DNA from: UBA2040 sp002384725 | GTDB taxonomy: Bacteria > Bacteroidota > Bacteroidia > Flavobacteriales_D > Crocinitomicaceae | NCBI GenBank assembly: GCA_963926475.1 | Contig: CAWUXE010000001.1 | Location: forward strand, 91,857 to 155,856 | DNA: 64,000 nt | Direction of reading: 5' to 3' | Part shown: in pieces, positions 17,732 through 26,379 of the stretch | Layout: each line of letters begins with the position of its first letter | Numbering within the stretch: position 1 is the stretch's first letter | Notes under the pieces: generated by a model | Database searches by the model: none | Told to the model about the DNA's origin: nothing | Seen by the model: the letters and a program-made list of their open reading frames with translations, nothing else | Position numbers and translations under genes: made by a program

Positions 17732-19067
17732 AAAAATAGTCGCAAGTTCATTTTTCTGCGTTTTGTTTTCAGCATGTTCGTTTGGACAGCTGACGGCTCA
17801 GCAAGCAGTATTTGAAGCTTTGAAAAACAACTACGATATTCTCATTAGCGAAAAACAAGAAGAGATTGCCGAGATGAATAATTCGTGGAGTGAGGCTGGA
17901 CTTTTTCCTACCGTTACGTTGCAGATTGGACAAAACAACGCCATTCAAGATAACACCAATAACCCTTTTACCTTCACACCGGGAGTTATTTTAAACCAAG
18001 GATTCAATCCTAGTCTGGTGGCCAACATGAATTTGTTTAGCGGTTGGCAGGTGAAAATGAGTAAACAAAGATTGGAGCAACTTGAAGTACAATCGAAAGG
18101 AAATACAGCAGTTGTTGTGGAAGCGCTAATTCAGGATGTCTTGAAAACCTATTACTCTGCTTTACTTCAAAAAGAGCGGCAGAAATTATTTAAAAATGTA
18201 CTTGGGTTTTCATCTAAGCGATTGCTCTACGCCGAAATTAAAAACAAGTATAGTACAGCAAATTCTTTGGATTTACTACAATTGAAAAATCAACATTTGA
18301 CGGATAGTACGAACTTCATACTTCAAAAATTGAATTATGAAAACTCGGTTAGAAACCTTGTACTATTGACGAACAATAGTGAGGATAGCACATTTAGCAC
18401 CTTGCCCGAACTCACAGATAATTTAGATTTCGTTTTAAACCTTATCGATGAAAAGAAAGCTTTGTCGGAGGTAATGGAGAATAACGAAAATTTGAAGAAT
18501 CAATATTTAAGTCTCGAACTTTCTGAAACGGCGGTCGAATTTCAAAAGAGTTTTCTTTATCCAACCTTAAATTTACAATTGGCGGCTTCCCCAAACTATG
18601 GCCGATTTCAGCAATTGAGCGGTGGCAATCCAAATCAACCCAGTAGTTTGAGCACACAAACACTCGTTTATTCAGGAAATTTCACTTTACGGTACAATTT
18701 GTACAACAATTGGAAATCGAAAAGAGCAGTTGAAGTAGCTCGAATTCAAACGGATATCACTTCGTTGAATATTGAAAAAATGAGGAACTCCTTGAGTGCA
18801 TCTCTGCAGAATTTATTGAATTTATATGCCCTTCGATCTCAATTGGTAAATGTTTCGCGAGAGAATTTGACCTACGCAACAGAAGCTTTCGATCTAGCAC
18901 AAAAACGTTTCGAATTGGGCAGTATAAATTCCATCGACCTCATCGTTTTTCAAAACAGTTATGAGTCGACACTTTTACAGCACTACGAGAACCTGTACAA
19001 CCGGATTGATACGTATTTGGAAATTTATAAAATGACAGGGAAACTTGGGTTGACTTACGCCAAATAA
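17718..19067 (+). CDS. TolC family outer-membrane efflux protein
   Basis: The 449-residue protein starts with an export signal (hydrophobic core SSFFCVLFSACSFG, with a Cys that could make it a lipoprotein). It contains two copies of the outer-membrane efflux protein repeat: long alpha-helical hairpins around residues 60-220 and 270-440, with the typical LAQKRFELGSINSIDLI motif in the second. It forms the outer-membrane exit duct for the RND pump encoded just upstream; the start overlaps the pump gene by 14 nt. Its 3' spacer has an AT-rich inverted repeat shared with the convergent gene at 19129. Confidence 0.9.
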   Translation: MKFIKKIVASSFFCVLFSACSFGQLTAQQAVFEALKNNYDILISEKQEEIAEMNNSWSEAGLFPTVTLQIGQNNAIQDNTNNPFTFTPGVILNQGFNPSLVANMNLFSGWQVKMSKQRLEQLEVQSKGNTAVVVEALIQDVLKTYYSALLQKERQKLFKNVLGFSSKRLLYAEIKNKYSTANSLDLLQLKNQHLTDSTNFILQKLNYENSVRNLVLLTNNSEDSTFSTLPELTDNLDFVLNLIDEKKALSEVMENNENLKNQYLSLELSETAVEFQKSFLYPTLNLQLAASPNYGRFQQLSGGNPNQPSSLSTQTLVYSGNFTLRYNLYNNWKSKRAVEVARIQTDITSLNIEKMRNSLSASLQNLLNLYALRSQLVNVSRENLTYATEAFDLAQKRFELGSINSIDLIVFQNSYESTLLQHYENLYNRIDTYLEIYKMTGKLGLTYAK

Positions 19068-19097
19068 TGGATATTAGACCAAAAGCTTGGGCAATTC

Positions 19098-19131
19098 TAA
19101 TTAATCATTGACAATTCCTCATTATTAATTA
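19098..19131. terminator. weak AT-rich hairpin between convergent genes
   Basis: TAATTAAT (19098-19105) pairs with ATTAATTA (19124-19131) between the TolC-like gene and the convergent AhpD-like gene. The stem is AT-only and has no clear T-run, so it is at best a weak bidirectional terminator. Confidence 0.3.
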
Positions 19132-19728
19132 ATATTTGTGTTTTCCAACTGTCCAACCATCTGAAGTCAATAAGTGCTCGCCACTTTCGACGGCAGGCCT
19201 TTCCAATTGTGTTCCCATGGAATCGTTCCAACGATTCAGATAGCCGAACAAGGCCACAACACCAAGAATTTCAACGATTTCTCCTTCATTCCAATGTTCG
19301 CGCATTCTTTCAGCAATAGCATCGTCCACACCATTTGGAATTTGGGATGCCGCCAAAGAAAAATCTAAGGCTGCTCGTTCAGCTTCGGAAAAGGCATCAT
19401 GGGTTCGGTATGACCAAATATTTTCAATCTGAGCACGATCCGCTTCGTAACGTTCGGCAGCGCGAATAGTATGGGCTTGACAATATCGACAGCCTGCAGC
19501 GTGACTACTGATGTAACCAATCAAACGTTTTAACCCACTTGTTACTCGACCCTGATTTTCCATCACCGCTTTGTTCATTTCAATAAAAGCATACGCTATT
19601 CGTGGACGATGATGCATAGTTTTTATACTATTGGGACAGAATCCAAGTGTTTCGTTATAGAATAACACCATGTCATTCAAGTCCTTATCGTTCTGATCAC
19701 TTTTGGGATGAACTAGTGGTCGTTTCAT
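19129..19728 (-). CDS. AhpD-like / carboxymuconolactone decarboxylase family protein
   Basis: A protein of about 199 residues from the ATG at 19728; the frame is open to 19800 but the extra 24 residues look non-coding. The CxxCxxxH redox motif of AhpD-like proteins is present as HAAGCRYCQAHT, with Cys80, Cys83 and His86. Such proteins act as alkylhydroperoxidase-type or disulfide-linked antioxidant enzymes, or as uncharacterised peroxidase-related proteins. The second half (LGVVALFGYLNRWND) fits the helical CMD fold. It is monocistronic. The exact reaction is unknown, but the redox-active pair makes a role in peroxide handling plausible. Confidence 0.8.
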   Translation of the reverse strand: MKRPLVHPKSDQNDKDLNDMVLFYNETLGFCPNSIKTMHHRPRIAYAFIEMNKAVMENQGRVTSGLKRLIGYISSHAAGCRYCQAHTIRAAERYEADRAQIENIWSYRTHDAFSEAERAALDFSLAASQIPNGVDDAIAERMREHWNEGEIVEILGVVALFGYLNRWNDSMGTQLERPAVESGEHLLTSDGWTVGKHKY

Positions 19729-19798
19729 TATAAACTGTTTCTTTATTAATTGCAGATGTACAAGATAGTTAATCTTAGAATAATGAATTGCGCTATTC

Positions 19799-19828
19799 AA
19801 AAAAAAAGAGGAGACTTTCGTCTCCTCT
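19799..19828 (-). terminator. intrinsic terminator of T9SS cargo gene
   Basis: AGAGGAGAC (19807-19815) pairs perfectly with GTCTCCTCT (19820-19828) across a 4-nt loop. Nine A on the plus strand (19799-19807) form a strong T-run on the minus strand. It ends the gene at 19853. Confidence 0.92.
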
Positions 19829-19852
19829 CTACTTAATCTTATTTAAAACCGA

Positions 19853-20803
19853 CTATTTAATTACAATTTTCTGCGTCAAACTAGTTGTTCCGTTCGTAAT
19901 TGTCAGAAAATAGAAGCCAGCAGCTACATTCAAGTTGAATTGCATAGATGCAGACTCATTCACATTGATGGTGCTGTTCTCAACCTCAAGACCTGATACA
20001 TCTATTATTTTTACAGAATAATTATCAGATTGTGCATTTTTGAAATCCAGTTTGAATTGTCCATTGTTTGGACTTGGGTAAATCGACACTTCCGCATCCA
20101 ATATATTCTCTTCCAAACCGACACCTGACAATTGAATCAATTCAACATCATCTATAAAGTATTCAGAACCTACTTGGGGAGCGCCTGTAGCATCAGCATA
20201 TCCAACTGCAAAAAGATCCACAGCTCCAAAACCTGAAGCAGCACCCCAAGGCAATGTACCAATAGAAGTTCCATTAATGAAAAGCTCTTGGGTTCCTAAC
20301 GTAAGATTCACGAGAACCCGAACTGTATTCCAAGCGGAAATGTTATGTGTAAACGTTAAAGTTCCTGGTGCATCAACGAAACCAGAACCATCGGCATTGA
20401 ACAAGTAGCTTCCGCCATATTGATATCCTGCTCCTCCTGTCGCCCAGGCACCACCGATGTTAAAATAACCTCCTTTACCTTGCGGCACGTAGATCTTACA
20501 TTTGAACTCGTATGCTCCAGTGGTATATGTAGATGGAAAAAATAAAATAATGTCATCTTCATATACGCCTGCACCACCATTTTTGATTTGTAAAGAGTTG
20601 GCTCCACTGACAGCTTGCGCAGAACTAATTAAAGCATCTTCCGCTGTTCCACCGCCACCACTCCATGTATCCCATAGTGTCGGCCCTTGTAAAACCAAGA
20701 ATCCACCAGCTGTATAGCTGTCGAAATTGTCGGACAATATAGTTGTTTGTCCGAATAGAAATGCGGGTAATACCGCAATGCAAGAAAGTAAAAGTTTTTT
20801 CAT
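19853..20803 (-). CDS. secreted protein with T9SS C-terminal sorting domain
   Basis: A 316-residue exported protein with a signal peptide (LLLSCIAVLPAFLFGQ) and two parts. Residues about 20-225 form a Gly/Ser/Tyr-rich beta-sandwich of the concanavalin/LamG type, containing FIDDVELIQLSG at its end. Residues about 235-316 form the type A T9SS sorting domain, with VSIYPSPNNGQFKLDF, SVKIIDVSGLEV and the ending TQKIVIK. The sorting domain directs export across the outer membrane by the type IX system and is then removed or anchored. The substrate is unknown, possibly a carbohydrate. The gene stands alone with its own strong terminator. Confidence 0.85.
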   Translation of the reverse strand: MKKLLLSCIAVLPAFLFGQTTILSDNFDSYTAGGFLVLQGPTLWDTWSGGGGTAEDALISSAQAVSGANSLQIKNGGAGVYEDDIILFFPSTYTTGAYEFKCKIYVPQGKGGYFNIGGAWATGGAGYQYGGSYLFNADGSGFVDAPGTLTFTHNISAWNTVRVLVNLTLGTQELFINGTSIGTLPWGAASGFGAVDLFAVGYADATGAPQVGSEYFIDDVELIQLSGVGLEENILDAEVSIYPSPNNGQFKLDFKNAQSDNYSVKIIDVSGLEVENSTINVNESASMQFNLNVAAGFYFLTITNGTTSLTQKIVIK

Positions 20804-20904
20804 AATTATCGTTTTTTGTGAGAAATGTACGATTAATTAATTGATGTATAACACTTTCTAAGTTAATTTTCTTCTTTTACAAAAGTTTAAAAAAATTATT
20901 CTAA

Positions 20905-20931
20905 ACAAAAAAGGTCGTATTTCGCGACCTT
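20905..20931 (-). terminator. intrinsic terminator of thiolase gene
   Basis: AAGGTCG (20911-20917) pairs with CGACCTT (20925-20931) across a 7-nt loop. On the minus strand it is followed by six or more T. It ends the beta-oxidation operon after the thiolase stop at 20953. Confidence 0.85.
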
Positions 20932-20952
20932 ATGTATGACCTATTTTGAGAA

Positions 20953-22131
20953 TTAATACCGTTCGAAAACACCTGCAGCCCCTTGACCTGTTCCTACACA
21001 CATCGTTACTACACCATATTTCTTACCTCGCCGTTTCAATTCATTGAGAATTTGAACAGTTAACTTTGCGCCTGTGCATCCCAATGGATGACCTAAAGCT
21101 AAGGCACCACCATTAACATTTACAATTTCAGGGTTGATTCCTGTTTCTCGAATAACTGCTAAAGACTGAGAAGCAAAAGCCTCGTTCAATTCAAACAAAT
21201 CGATGTCTTCTTGCTTTAATCCTGCCATTTTGATAGCTGCAGGAATAGCCTCTACGGGACCAATTCCCATTATTCTTGGTTCAACTCCAACAACTTTGTA
21301 TGATAATAAACGTGCCATGGGTTCTAGGCCTAACTCTTTCATCATTTTTTCAGACATCACCAAAACGAAAGCTGCGCCATCAGAAGTTTGAGACGAATTT
21401 CCCGCCGTAACTGATCCTCCGTTTGCGAACACCGGACGTAATTTTCCTAAACCTTCTACTGTGCTTGCTCTGGGTCCTTCATCGTTATCTACAATGTATT
21501 TTCTTACTTGACGTTTTTCGTTTTCATCCAGATACACTTCTTCTACTTCAATGGGAACAATATCTTCTTTGAATCGACCACTTTTTATAGCATCAATTGC
21601 TTTTTCGTGAGACTTTACTGCAAATGCATCTTGGTCTTCACGCGTAACTCCATATTGCTCAGCCACCGCTTCAGCTGTCAATCCCATTCCCCAATACCAG
21701 TTCGGGTTTTCCTTCGCTACTTTTGCATTGGGAACGATTCTCCAACCACCCATCGCCATCATCGACATTGATTCAACGCCACCAGCAATAATACAATCAG
21801 CCATTCCAGCTTCGATTTTCGCTGTCGCAATAGCAATCGTTTCTAATCCCGAAGAACAGTACCGATTTACCGTTACACCTGGCACTTTGTCCGTATCCAA
21901 TCCCATCAGAGAAATCATACGTCCAAGGTTCAAACCTTGTTCCGCCTCTGGCGTTGCATTTCCAACGATCACATCATCAATTCGGTTTTTATCCAGTTGA
22001 GGTGTTTCTTTCATGATGTGTTTGATGACATCTGCCGCCAAATCATCTGGACGGTAGAAACGAAATCCTCCTTTTCCAGCTTTACCAACTGCCGTGCGGA
22101 ATCCTTTTATTATATATGCTTTGTTTGACAT
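20953..22131 (-). CDS. fadA: acetyl-CoA C-acyltransferase (3-ketoacyl-CoA thiolase)
   Basis: A 392-residue thiolase of normal length that cleaves 3-ketoacyl-CoA with CoA to yield acetyl-CoA and a shortened acyl-CoA. Catalytic residues are visible: Cys92 in NRYCSSGLE, the His in ALGHPLGCTGA, and the second Cys in VVTMCVGTGQG. It is the distal gene of a minus-strand unit with the FadN-like multienzyme, separated by 109 nt, and MarR upstream. The strong terminator at 20905 closes the unit. FadA and FadN-like proteins are expected to work together as the trifunctional beta-oxidation set; an acyl-CoA dehydrogenase is not in this window. Confidence 0.93.
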   Translation of the reverse strand: MSNKAYIIKGFRTAVGKAGKGGFRFYRPDDLAADVIKHIMKETPQLDKNRIDDVIVGNATPEAEQGLNLGRMISLMGLDTDKVPGVTVNRYCSSGLETIAIATAKIEAGMADCIIAGGVESMSMMAMGGWRIVPNAKVAKENPNWYWGMGLTAEAVAEQYGVTREDQDAFAVKSHEKAIDAIKSGRFKEDIVPIEVEEVYLDENEKRQVRKYIVDNDEGPRASTVEGLGKLRPVFANGGSVTAGNSSQTSDGAAFVLVMSEKMMKELGLEPMARLLSYKVVGVEPRIMGIGPVEAIPAAIKMAGLKQEDIDLFELNEAFASQSLAVIRETGINPEIVNVNGGALALGHPLGCTGAKLTVQILNELKRRGKKYGVVTMCVGTGQGAAGVFERY

Positions 22132-22240
22132 GTTTTTCCATATTTGGACTCAGTACGAAAGGGATTTAAGACCCGGGGCTTAATTTGTTTTTACCTAAAT
22201 AAGTCCTGCGTCTTGTGTCCTTTAATCTTGTGTCTAGTTA

Positions 22241-24646
22241 CTAATTTCTTAATATTTTACCATATTTCACCAAGCTCTCCATTCTTTCCATGGTCAGTTT
22301 TTCGGCGCAGAGTTCGATGAAGGTTTTGCGCTCCAAGTCCAATAAGTATTGTTCTGAAACAACAGTATTTTCACTTAAATCTCCGCCACAAAGTACGTTT
22401 CCTAATTTCTCTGAAATGACTCTATCGTGATCTGACATATAATTCCCTGAAAGCATTGAATTGGCACCCACATATACAATTCCAAGCCCTTCTTGACCCA
22501 TAACCATAATGTTTTTCTCTCTTACTGGTGGAATATATCCTACTTCAACCAATTCCAAACAAGCAGCTTTGGCACGAACCAATTGATGCACTTTACTCAC
22601 AACTACTTCATCAATACCTTTTCTCAAATAGCCCAATTCAAAGGCTTCTTCCGCAGAGGTAGATACTTTCGCTTGTCCAATCGTTAAGAATTTGTCTCGC
22701 AATAAATTGATCTTAATATCGCCTTCATGTAATTCTTCTGAAAAACGTTTAGCAAATTCTTTGGAACCTCCTCCACCCGGTATCAGACCAACACCGAATT
22801 CGACTAAGCCCATGTACAATTCGGCATGTGCAACTACTTTATCAGCGTGCATCGACATTTCGCAGCCACCACCAAGAGCCATGTTGTGCGGTGCAACGAT
22901 AACTGGTACGTTCGAATATCGAATGCGCATCATCGTATCTTGAAACGCTTTAACAGCGAAGTTCAATTCATCGTAATCTTGTTCAATAGCCATCATGAAA
23001 ATCATAGCCACATTTGCGCCAGCTGAGAAGTTCTGACCTGTATTTGATATCACCAATCCTTTGTGATCGCTTTCTACTATGTCAATGGCTTTGTTCACGC
23101 CTTCTATCACGCCAGCTCCAATAGTATTCATTTTAGTGTGGAATTCAAGATTCAAAATTCCATCGCCTATGTCGACCAATGTAACATCTGAGTTTTTCCA
23201 GACTGTGTTTTCCTTACGAAGAGCATCCAAAAGAACCAAATCCTCCGTTCCAGGAACTATTTGATATTCTTTCTTGTCTTGATTGTAATATTTTTTAGAT
23301 CCTTTTTCTGTTTGATAAAACGATGTTTTACCATTTGACTTCAGATCCTTCACCCAATCAGCCACTTTATGACCTCCGTCTTCGATCCATTTCAAACCTG
23401 CATCAAGACCAACGATATCCCATGTTTCAAAAGGACCTAATTCCCAACCGAATCCAGCTTTGAGGGCATCGTCAATTTTGTATAAGTCATCTGTTATTTC
23501 TGGAAGTCGATTGGACACATAAGCAAACAATCCGCCGAAAAGTTTACGGTAGAATTCGCCTGCTTTGTCCATTCCCATCACCAACATTTTTGTGCGTTGC
23601 TTCAGGTCGTCAATGGGTTTCGCCATTTCTAAGGTCGGAAATTTTACTTTTTCCTGCGGTCGGTATTCCAAGGTTTTTAGATCCAAAACCAAGATCTCGC
23701 TTTTACCGTCGTCGCCTTTTACTTTTTTATAAAACCCTTGTCCCGTTTTAGATCCCAACCAATTTTTCTCCACCATTTTGGAAATATAATCCGGCAAAAC
23801 GAATAAATCTTTTTCCTCATCATTCGGACAATTGTCTTTCAAACCATTCGCTACGTGGACCAAAGTGTCTAGTCCAACAACATCGCATGTGCGGAATGTT
23901 GCCGATTTCGGCCGACCGAGAACAGGTCCTGAAAGTTTATCTACTTCCTCAACAGAAAGATCCATTTCTTGCACAGTATGGAAAAGGGCCATAATGGCAT
24001 AAACTCCTACTCGATTGGCGATAAATGCAGGTGTATCTTTACACAAAACAGTCTGCTTCCCTAAGTAACGTCGGCCATAATCCATTAGAAAATCGATAAG
24101 CTCAGGATTCGATTTCGCGGTTGGAATAATTTCCAACAGAGGTAAATATCTTGGTGGATTAAAGAAATGGGTGCCACAAAAATGCGCTTGAAAATCATCA
24201 CTTCTTCCTTCTAACATCAAATGAATTGGAATTCCAGAGGTATTGGATGAAACCAAAGTTCCCGGTTTTCTGTGTTTTTCAACTTGATCGAAAATGATTT
24301 TCTTAATGTCTAATCTTTCTACCACCACTTCCATTATCCAATCACAATCCGCGATTTTGGCCATGTCATCTTCGAAATTTCCAGTTTCAATTCTTGTGGT
24401 AAATTTCTTACTGTAAATAGGTGACGGGTTGCTTTTTAGCGCAAATCCTAGTGCATCGTTGACAATTCTATTACGAAATGTTTTACTTTCTGCGCTAACA
24501 TATTTTGCTTTCTCGAGATCGTTCAATTCCTTGGGAACAATATCCAAGAGTAGTACCTCACAGCCTATGTTAGCAAAATGACAAGCAATTCTTGAGCCCA
24601 TGACTCCGGATCCCAAAATAGCTATTTTATTTATGTGTCGATTCAT
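22241..24646 (-). CDS. 3-hydroxyacyl-CoA dehydrogenase / enoyl-CoA hydratase (FadN-like)
   Basis: An 801-residue fusion with the FadN order rather than the FadB order. The N-terminal 3-hydroxyacyl-CoA dehydrogenase has the NAD loop GSGVMGSRIACHFANIG at residues about 12-28. Two helical C-terminal domains follow, and an enoyl-CoA hydratase/isomerase domain starts near residue 500, with its oxyanion region ALGGGCEMS and the second acid in GLVEFGVGLIPGGGG. Both crotonase Glu residues are retained. It hydrates enoyl-CoA and oxidises the hydroxyacyl product in the beta-oxidation cycle. Its ATG lies 6 nt after the MarR stop codon, so it is cotranscribed with the regulator; the thiolase follows. Confidence 0.93.
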   Translation of the reverse strand: MNRHINKIAILGSGVMGSRIACHFANIGCEVLLLDIVPKELNDLEKAKYVSAESKTFRNRIVNDALGFALKSNPSPIYSKKFTTRIETGNFEDDMAKIADCDWIMEVVVERLDIKKIIFDQVEKHRKPGTLVSSNTSGIPIHLMLEGRSDDFQAHFCGTHFFNPPRYLPLLEIIPTAKSNPELIDFLMDYGRRYLGKQTVLCKDTPAFIANRVGVYAIMALFHTVQEMDLSVEEVDKLSGPVLGRPKSATFRTCDVVGLDTLVHVANGLKDNCPNDEEKDLFVLPDYISKMVEKNWLGSKTGQGFYKKVKGDDGKSEILVLDLKTLEYRPQEKVKFPTLEMAKPIDDLKQRTKMLVMGMDKAGEFYRKLFGGLFAYVSNRLPEITDDLYKIDDALKAGFGWELGPFETWDIVGLDAGLKWIEDGGHKVADWVKDLKSNGKTSFYQTEKGSKKYYNQDKKEYQIVPGTEDLVLLDALRKENTVWKNSDVTLVDIGDGILNLEFHTKMNTIGAGVIEGVNKAIDIVESDHKGLVISNTGQNFSAGANVAMIFMMAIEQDYDELNFAVKAFQDTMMRIRYSNVPVIVAPHNMALGGGCEMSMHADKVVAHAELYMGLVEFGVGLIPGGGGSKEFAKRFSEELHEGDIKINLLRDKFLTIGQAKVSTSAEEAFELGYLRKGIDEVVVSKVHQLVRAKAACLELVEVGYIPPVREKNIMVMGQEGLGIVYVGANSMLSGNYMSDHDRVISEKLGNVLCGGDLSENTVVSEQYLLDLERKTFIELCAEKLTMERMESLVKYGKILRN

Positions 24647-24652
24647 ATAGTT

Positions 24653-25108
24653 TTATTTAACAAATTTGGACAGTCCTTCCAATTCCGTATCTGTTATTTC
24701 TTCAATTTTTTCCATTACCTCAAAAAATGTTTTTATTTTTCCAGTGGGTATTTTAGCGTTCAGCTTATCGTTGAAATCAACGATTAAATCTCTTGTTTGA
24801 CACCTTTTTTCGACTCCTTTCTTGGTTAGAAAAATCAAAACTTTACGTTTGTCAATCTTATCCAATTCCCGACGAATGTAGCCAGTTTCTTCCATCGTCT
24901 TCAGTGTGCGAGACAAACTTGTTGGCTCCATTCCCATTCGCGGACCGAGCTGTGTGCTCGGGGTTCCTGCTTTTTCAACTATCATTAATAAAAACCCAAT
25001 AGAGCTTGTAATATCAATTTGCGCCGACTTTTGGTTGTACATTCTAGACACTTTATGCCAGTTTTGTCGGAGTACGAAATCGAATAAATCTACACTTGGT
25101 TTGAACAT
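24653..25108 (-). CDS. MarR family transcriptional regulator
   Basis: A 151-residue winged-helix protein. The central recognition region STQLGPRMGMEPTSLSRTLKTMEE and the wing IRRELDKIDKRKVLIFLTKKG are characteristic of MarR. It is the first gene of the unit with the FadN-like enzyme and thiolase, and it is preceded by a perfect 9-bp inverted repeat at 25132-25157 that fits a dimeric binding site. The likely role is autoregulated repression of fatty-acid degradation, relieved by an acyl-CoA-type ligand. The ligand is not deducible from sequence. Start at 25108 gives a full-length family member. Confidence 0.88.
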   Translation of the reverse strand: MFKPSVDLFDFVLRQNWHKVSRMYNQKSAQIDITSSIGFLLMIVEKAGTPSTQLGPRMGMEPTSLSRTLKTMEETGYIRRELDKIDKRKVLIFLTKKGVEKRCQTRDLIVDFNDKLNAKIPTGKIKTFFEVMEKIEEITDTELEGLSKFVK

Positions 25109-25131
25109 AAGATTGAATTATTTCACTAATA

Positions 25132-25157
25132 TATGCATAATATTTATCTTATGCATA
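25132..25157 (-). promoter_or_regulatory. perfect palindrome, candidate MarR operator
   Basis: TATGCATAA (25132-25140) and TTATGCATA (25149-25157) are exact reverse complements spaced by 8 nt. They lie 24-49 nt upstream of the marR start. A TTTG at 25163-25166 (minus strand) could be the -33 element, so the palindrome would fall across the region between -33 and -7. This is the expected place for repressor binding. Confidence 0.6.
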
Positions 25158-25218
25158 CATAGCAAAGCTTCAAAATATTATGAATCTTAAAATCCTAAAA
25201 AAATTTAGTAAAAGCTAA

Positions 25219-25626
25219 TTATTCCCAATTAGAACGGGATATTTTGACCGTTCCTTTAAAAACGGAAATCAAGTCATGGTTCTGATTTTTACAGTGCACT
25301 GCATACAGTGCGATAGAATTGCCCCGATTGATTTCCGTACAAAAAGCGGTAATTGTTTCACCGATTTGAACGCTTTTGAGATGAGAAATACTGGTTTCGA
25401 TGCTCACACATTTCTGTCCGTATGCGTTGGAAGCAAATGCCAAAGCCGAATCTGACAAAGAATAGGCAATTCCACCATGCGCGATTTGAAACCCATTTAA
25501 CAAAGCTTTGGCAACCGTTAATTTCAAGATGCATGAACCTTCCTTAATATCGGCAAGCTCCATACCCAATAAACGAGAAAACTCGTCCTTTTCCATCATT
25601 TTTGTATATATCTCTATCGGCGTCAT
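25219..25626 (-). CDS. PaaI-family hotdog thioesterase
   Basis: A 135-residue hotdog-fold protein. The signature HGGIAYSLSDSALAFASN contains the family's conserved Gly pair and the Asp used in catalysis, and the N-terminal half has the typical AKALLNGFQIAHGG helix approach. PaaI-type thioesterases hydrolyse acyl- or phenylacetyl-CoA by-products to free acid and CoA. It starts exactly where the next gene upstream stops (25627), so the two are co-transcribed. It lies next to the beta-oxidation genes, which is consistent with CoA recycling, but its substrate here is unknown. Confidence 0.85.
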   Translation of the reverse strand: MTPIEIYTKMMEKDEFSRLLGMELADIKEGSCILKLTVAKALLNGFQIAHGGIAYSLSDSALAFASNAYGQKCVSIETSISHLKSVQIGETITAFCTEINRGNSIALYAVHCKNQNHDLISVFKGTVKISRSNWE

Positions 25627-26106
25627 TTAAGCTTCTGTTGCTCTTCCCATCAATGTAATCATAGCGATGGTAACAATAAACAATTGGGTTGCTGTTTCAT
25701 CCGATAATGAAGTTCCATCTTCATCTTCAGTGCTAATTTCCATAGCTATAAATTGGGCCAAGTTGGGTTGATCACAAAAATCCTCCATCATATCCTCATC
25801 TTCCGATTCAAAGTAATCATCGAGCATTTCAAAATAAGGCTCTTGGAATTCTTCGATGTCTGTTTCTGAAACAACTACCGTTCGAATGTTTTCTTGAGAA
25901 AAAGCCTCAGAAATCACGCAGAAATAATAAATGATCAATCCTTCGAGTTGCTCATTCTTATACTCCAAAGCAGCCGACATCAAATAAGACAATAAAACAT
26001 TTTGAGCCAAAGCATAGGTTTCGGATAATTTTTCTAATCCATCATCATCCAGATTATCTACTTTATTTATTGCTTTTTCTATGCTTTCGAGCGATACGTG
26101 TTTCAT
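25627..26106 (-). CDS. hypothetical acidic protein
   Basis: About 160 residues from the ATG at 26106; the open frame runs to 26199 but its extra residues read through a terminator hairpin, so the shorter start is preferred. The protein is strongly acidic and helical, with a DDYFESEDEDMMED stretch and a hydrophobic C-terminal segment (TQLFIVTIAMITLMG). I do not recognise a domain. It is directly upstream of the hotdog thioesterase gene with no gap, so they probably share a transcript. No role is proposed. Confidence 0.55.
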   Translation of the reverse strand: MKHVSLESIEKAINKVDNLDDDGLEKLSETYALAQNVLLSYLMSAALEYKNEQLEGLIIYYFCVISEAFSQENIRTVVVSETDIEEFQEPYFEMLDDYFESEDEDMMEDFCDQPNLAQFIAMEISTEDEDGTSLSDETATQLFIVTIAMITLMGRATEA

Positions 26107-26180
26107 GTAAATACCTTTTGATTGTAAAATTAAGGAAAGTTTTGACGGGAAGAAATTTATTCTACAAGCAAAAATTGAAT

Positions 26181-26219
26181 AAAAAAAGTCCCGTCCCAAT
26201 AGCTTTCGAGACAGGACTT
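26181..26219 (-). terminator. terminator of decayed T9SS gene
   Basis: AAGTCC-C-GTC (26186-26195) pairs with GAC-A-GGACTT (26210-26219) with a single mismatch, and seven A on the plus side form the T-run for the minus strand. It lies just downstream of the decayed T9SS sorting-domain gene and would have ended it. Confidence 0.75.
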
Positions 26220-26235
26220 AAAAAGATAATTAATC

Positions 26236-26379
26236 TTATTTCTTGATAATCATACGATTCGTCAACGTATTTCCTTCAGATGAGATGTTTAAATAAGAAA
26301 CACCTACTGCTTCATTAGATAAGTCAATCGTTTCTGTATGAACACCATTCGTTGTATTCAATGATTTAACAAGTAATTT
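26236..26379 (-). pseudogene. decayed C-terminal T9SS sorting domain
   Basis: The minus strand reads LLVKSLNTTNGVHTETIDLS, then NEAVGVSYLNISSEGNTLTN, then RMIIKK and stop. This is the tail of a type A T9SS sorting domain, with no signal peptide or rest of the cargo protein. It is about 47 residues long, open only upstream into the purT remnant, and it retains the original terminator. It is clearly a fragment of a lost secreted-protein gene. Confidence 0.8.
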
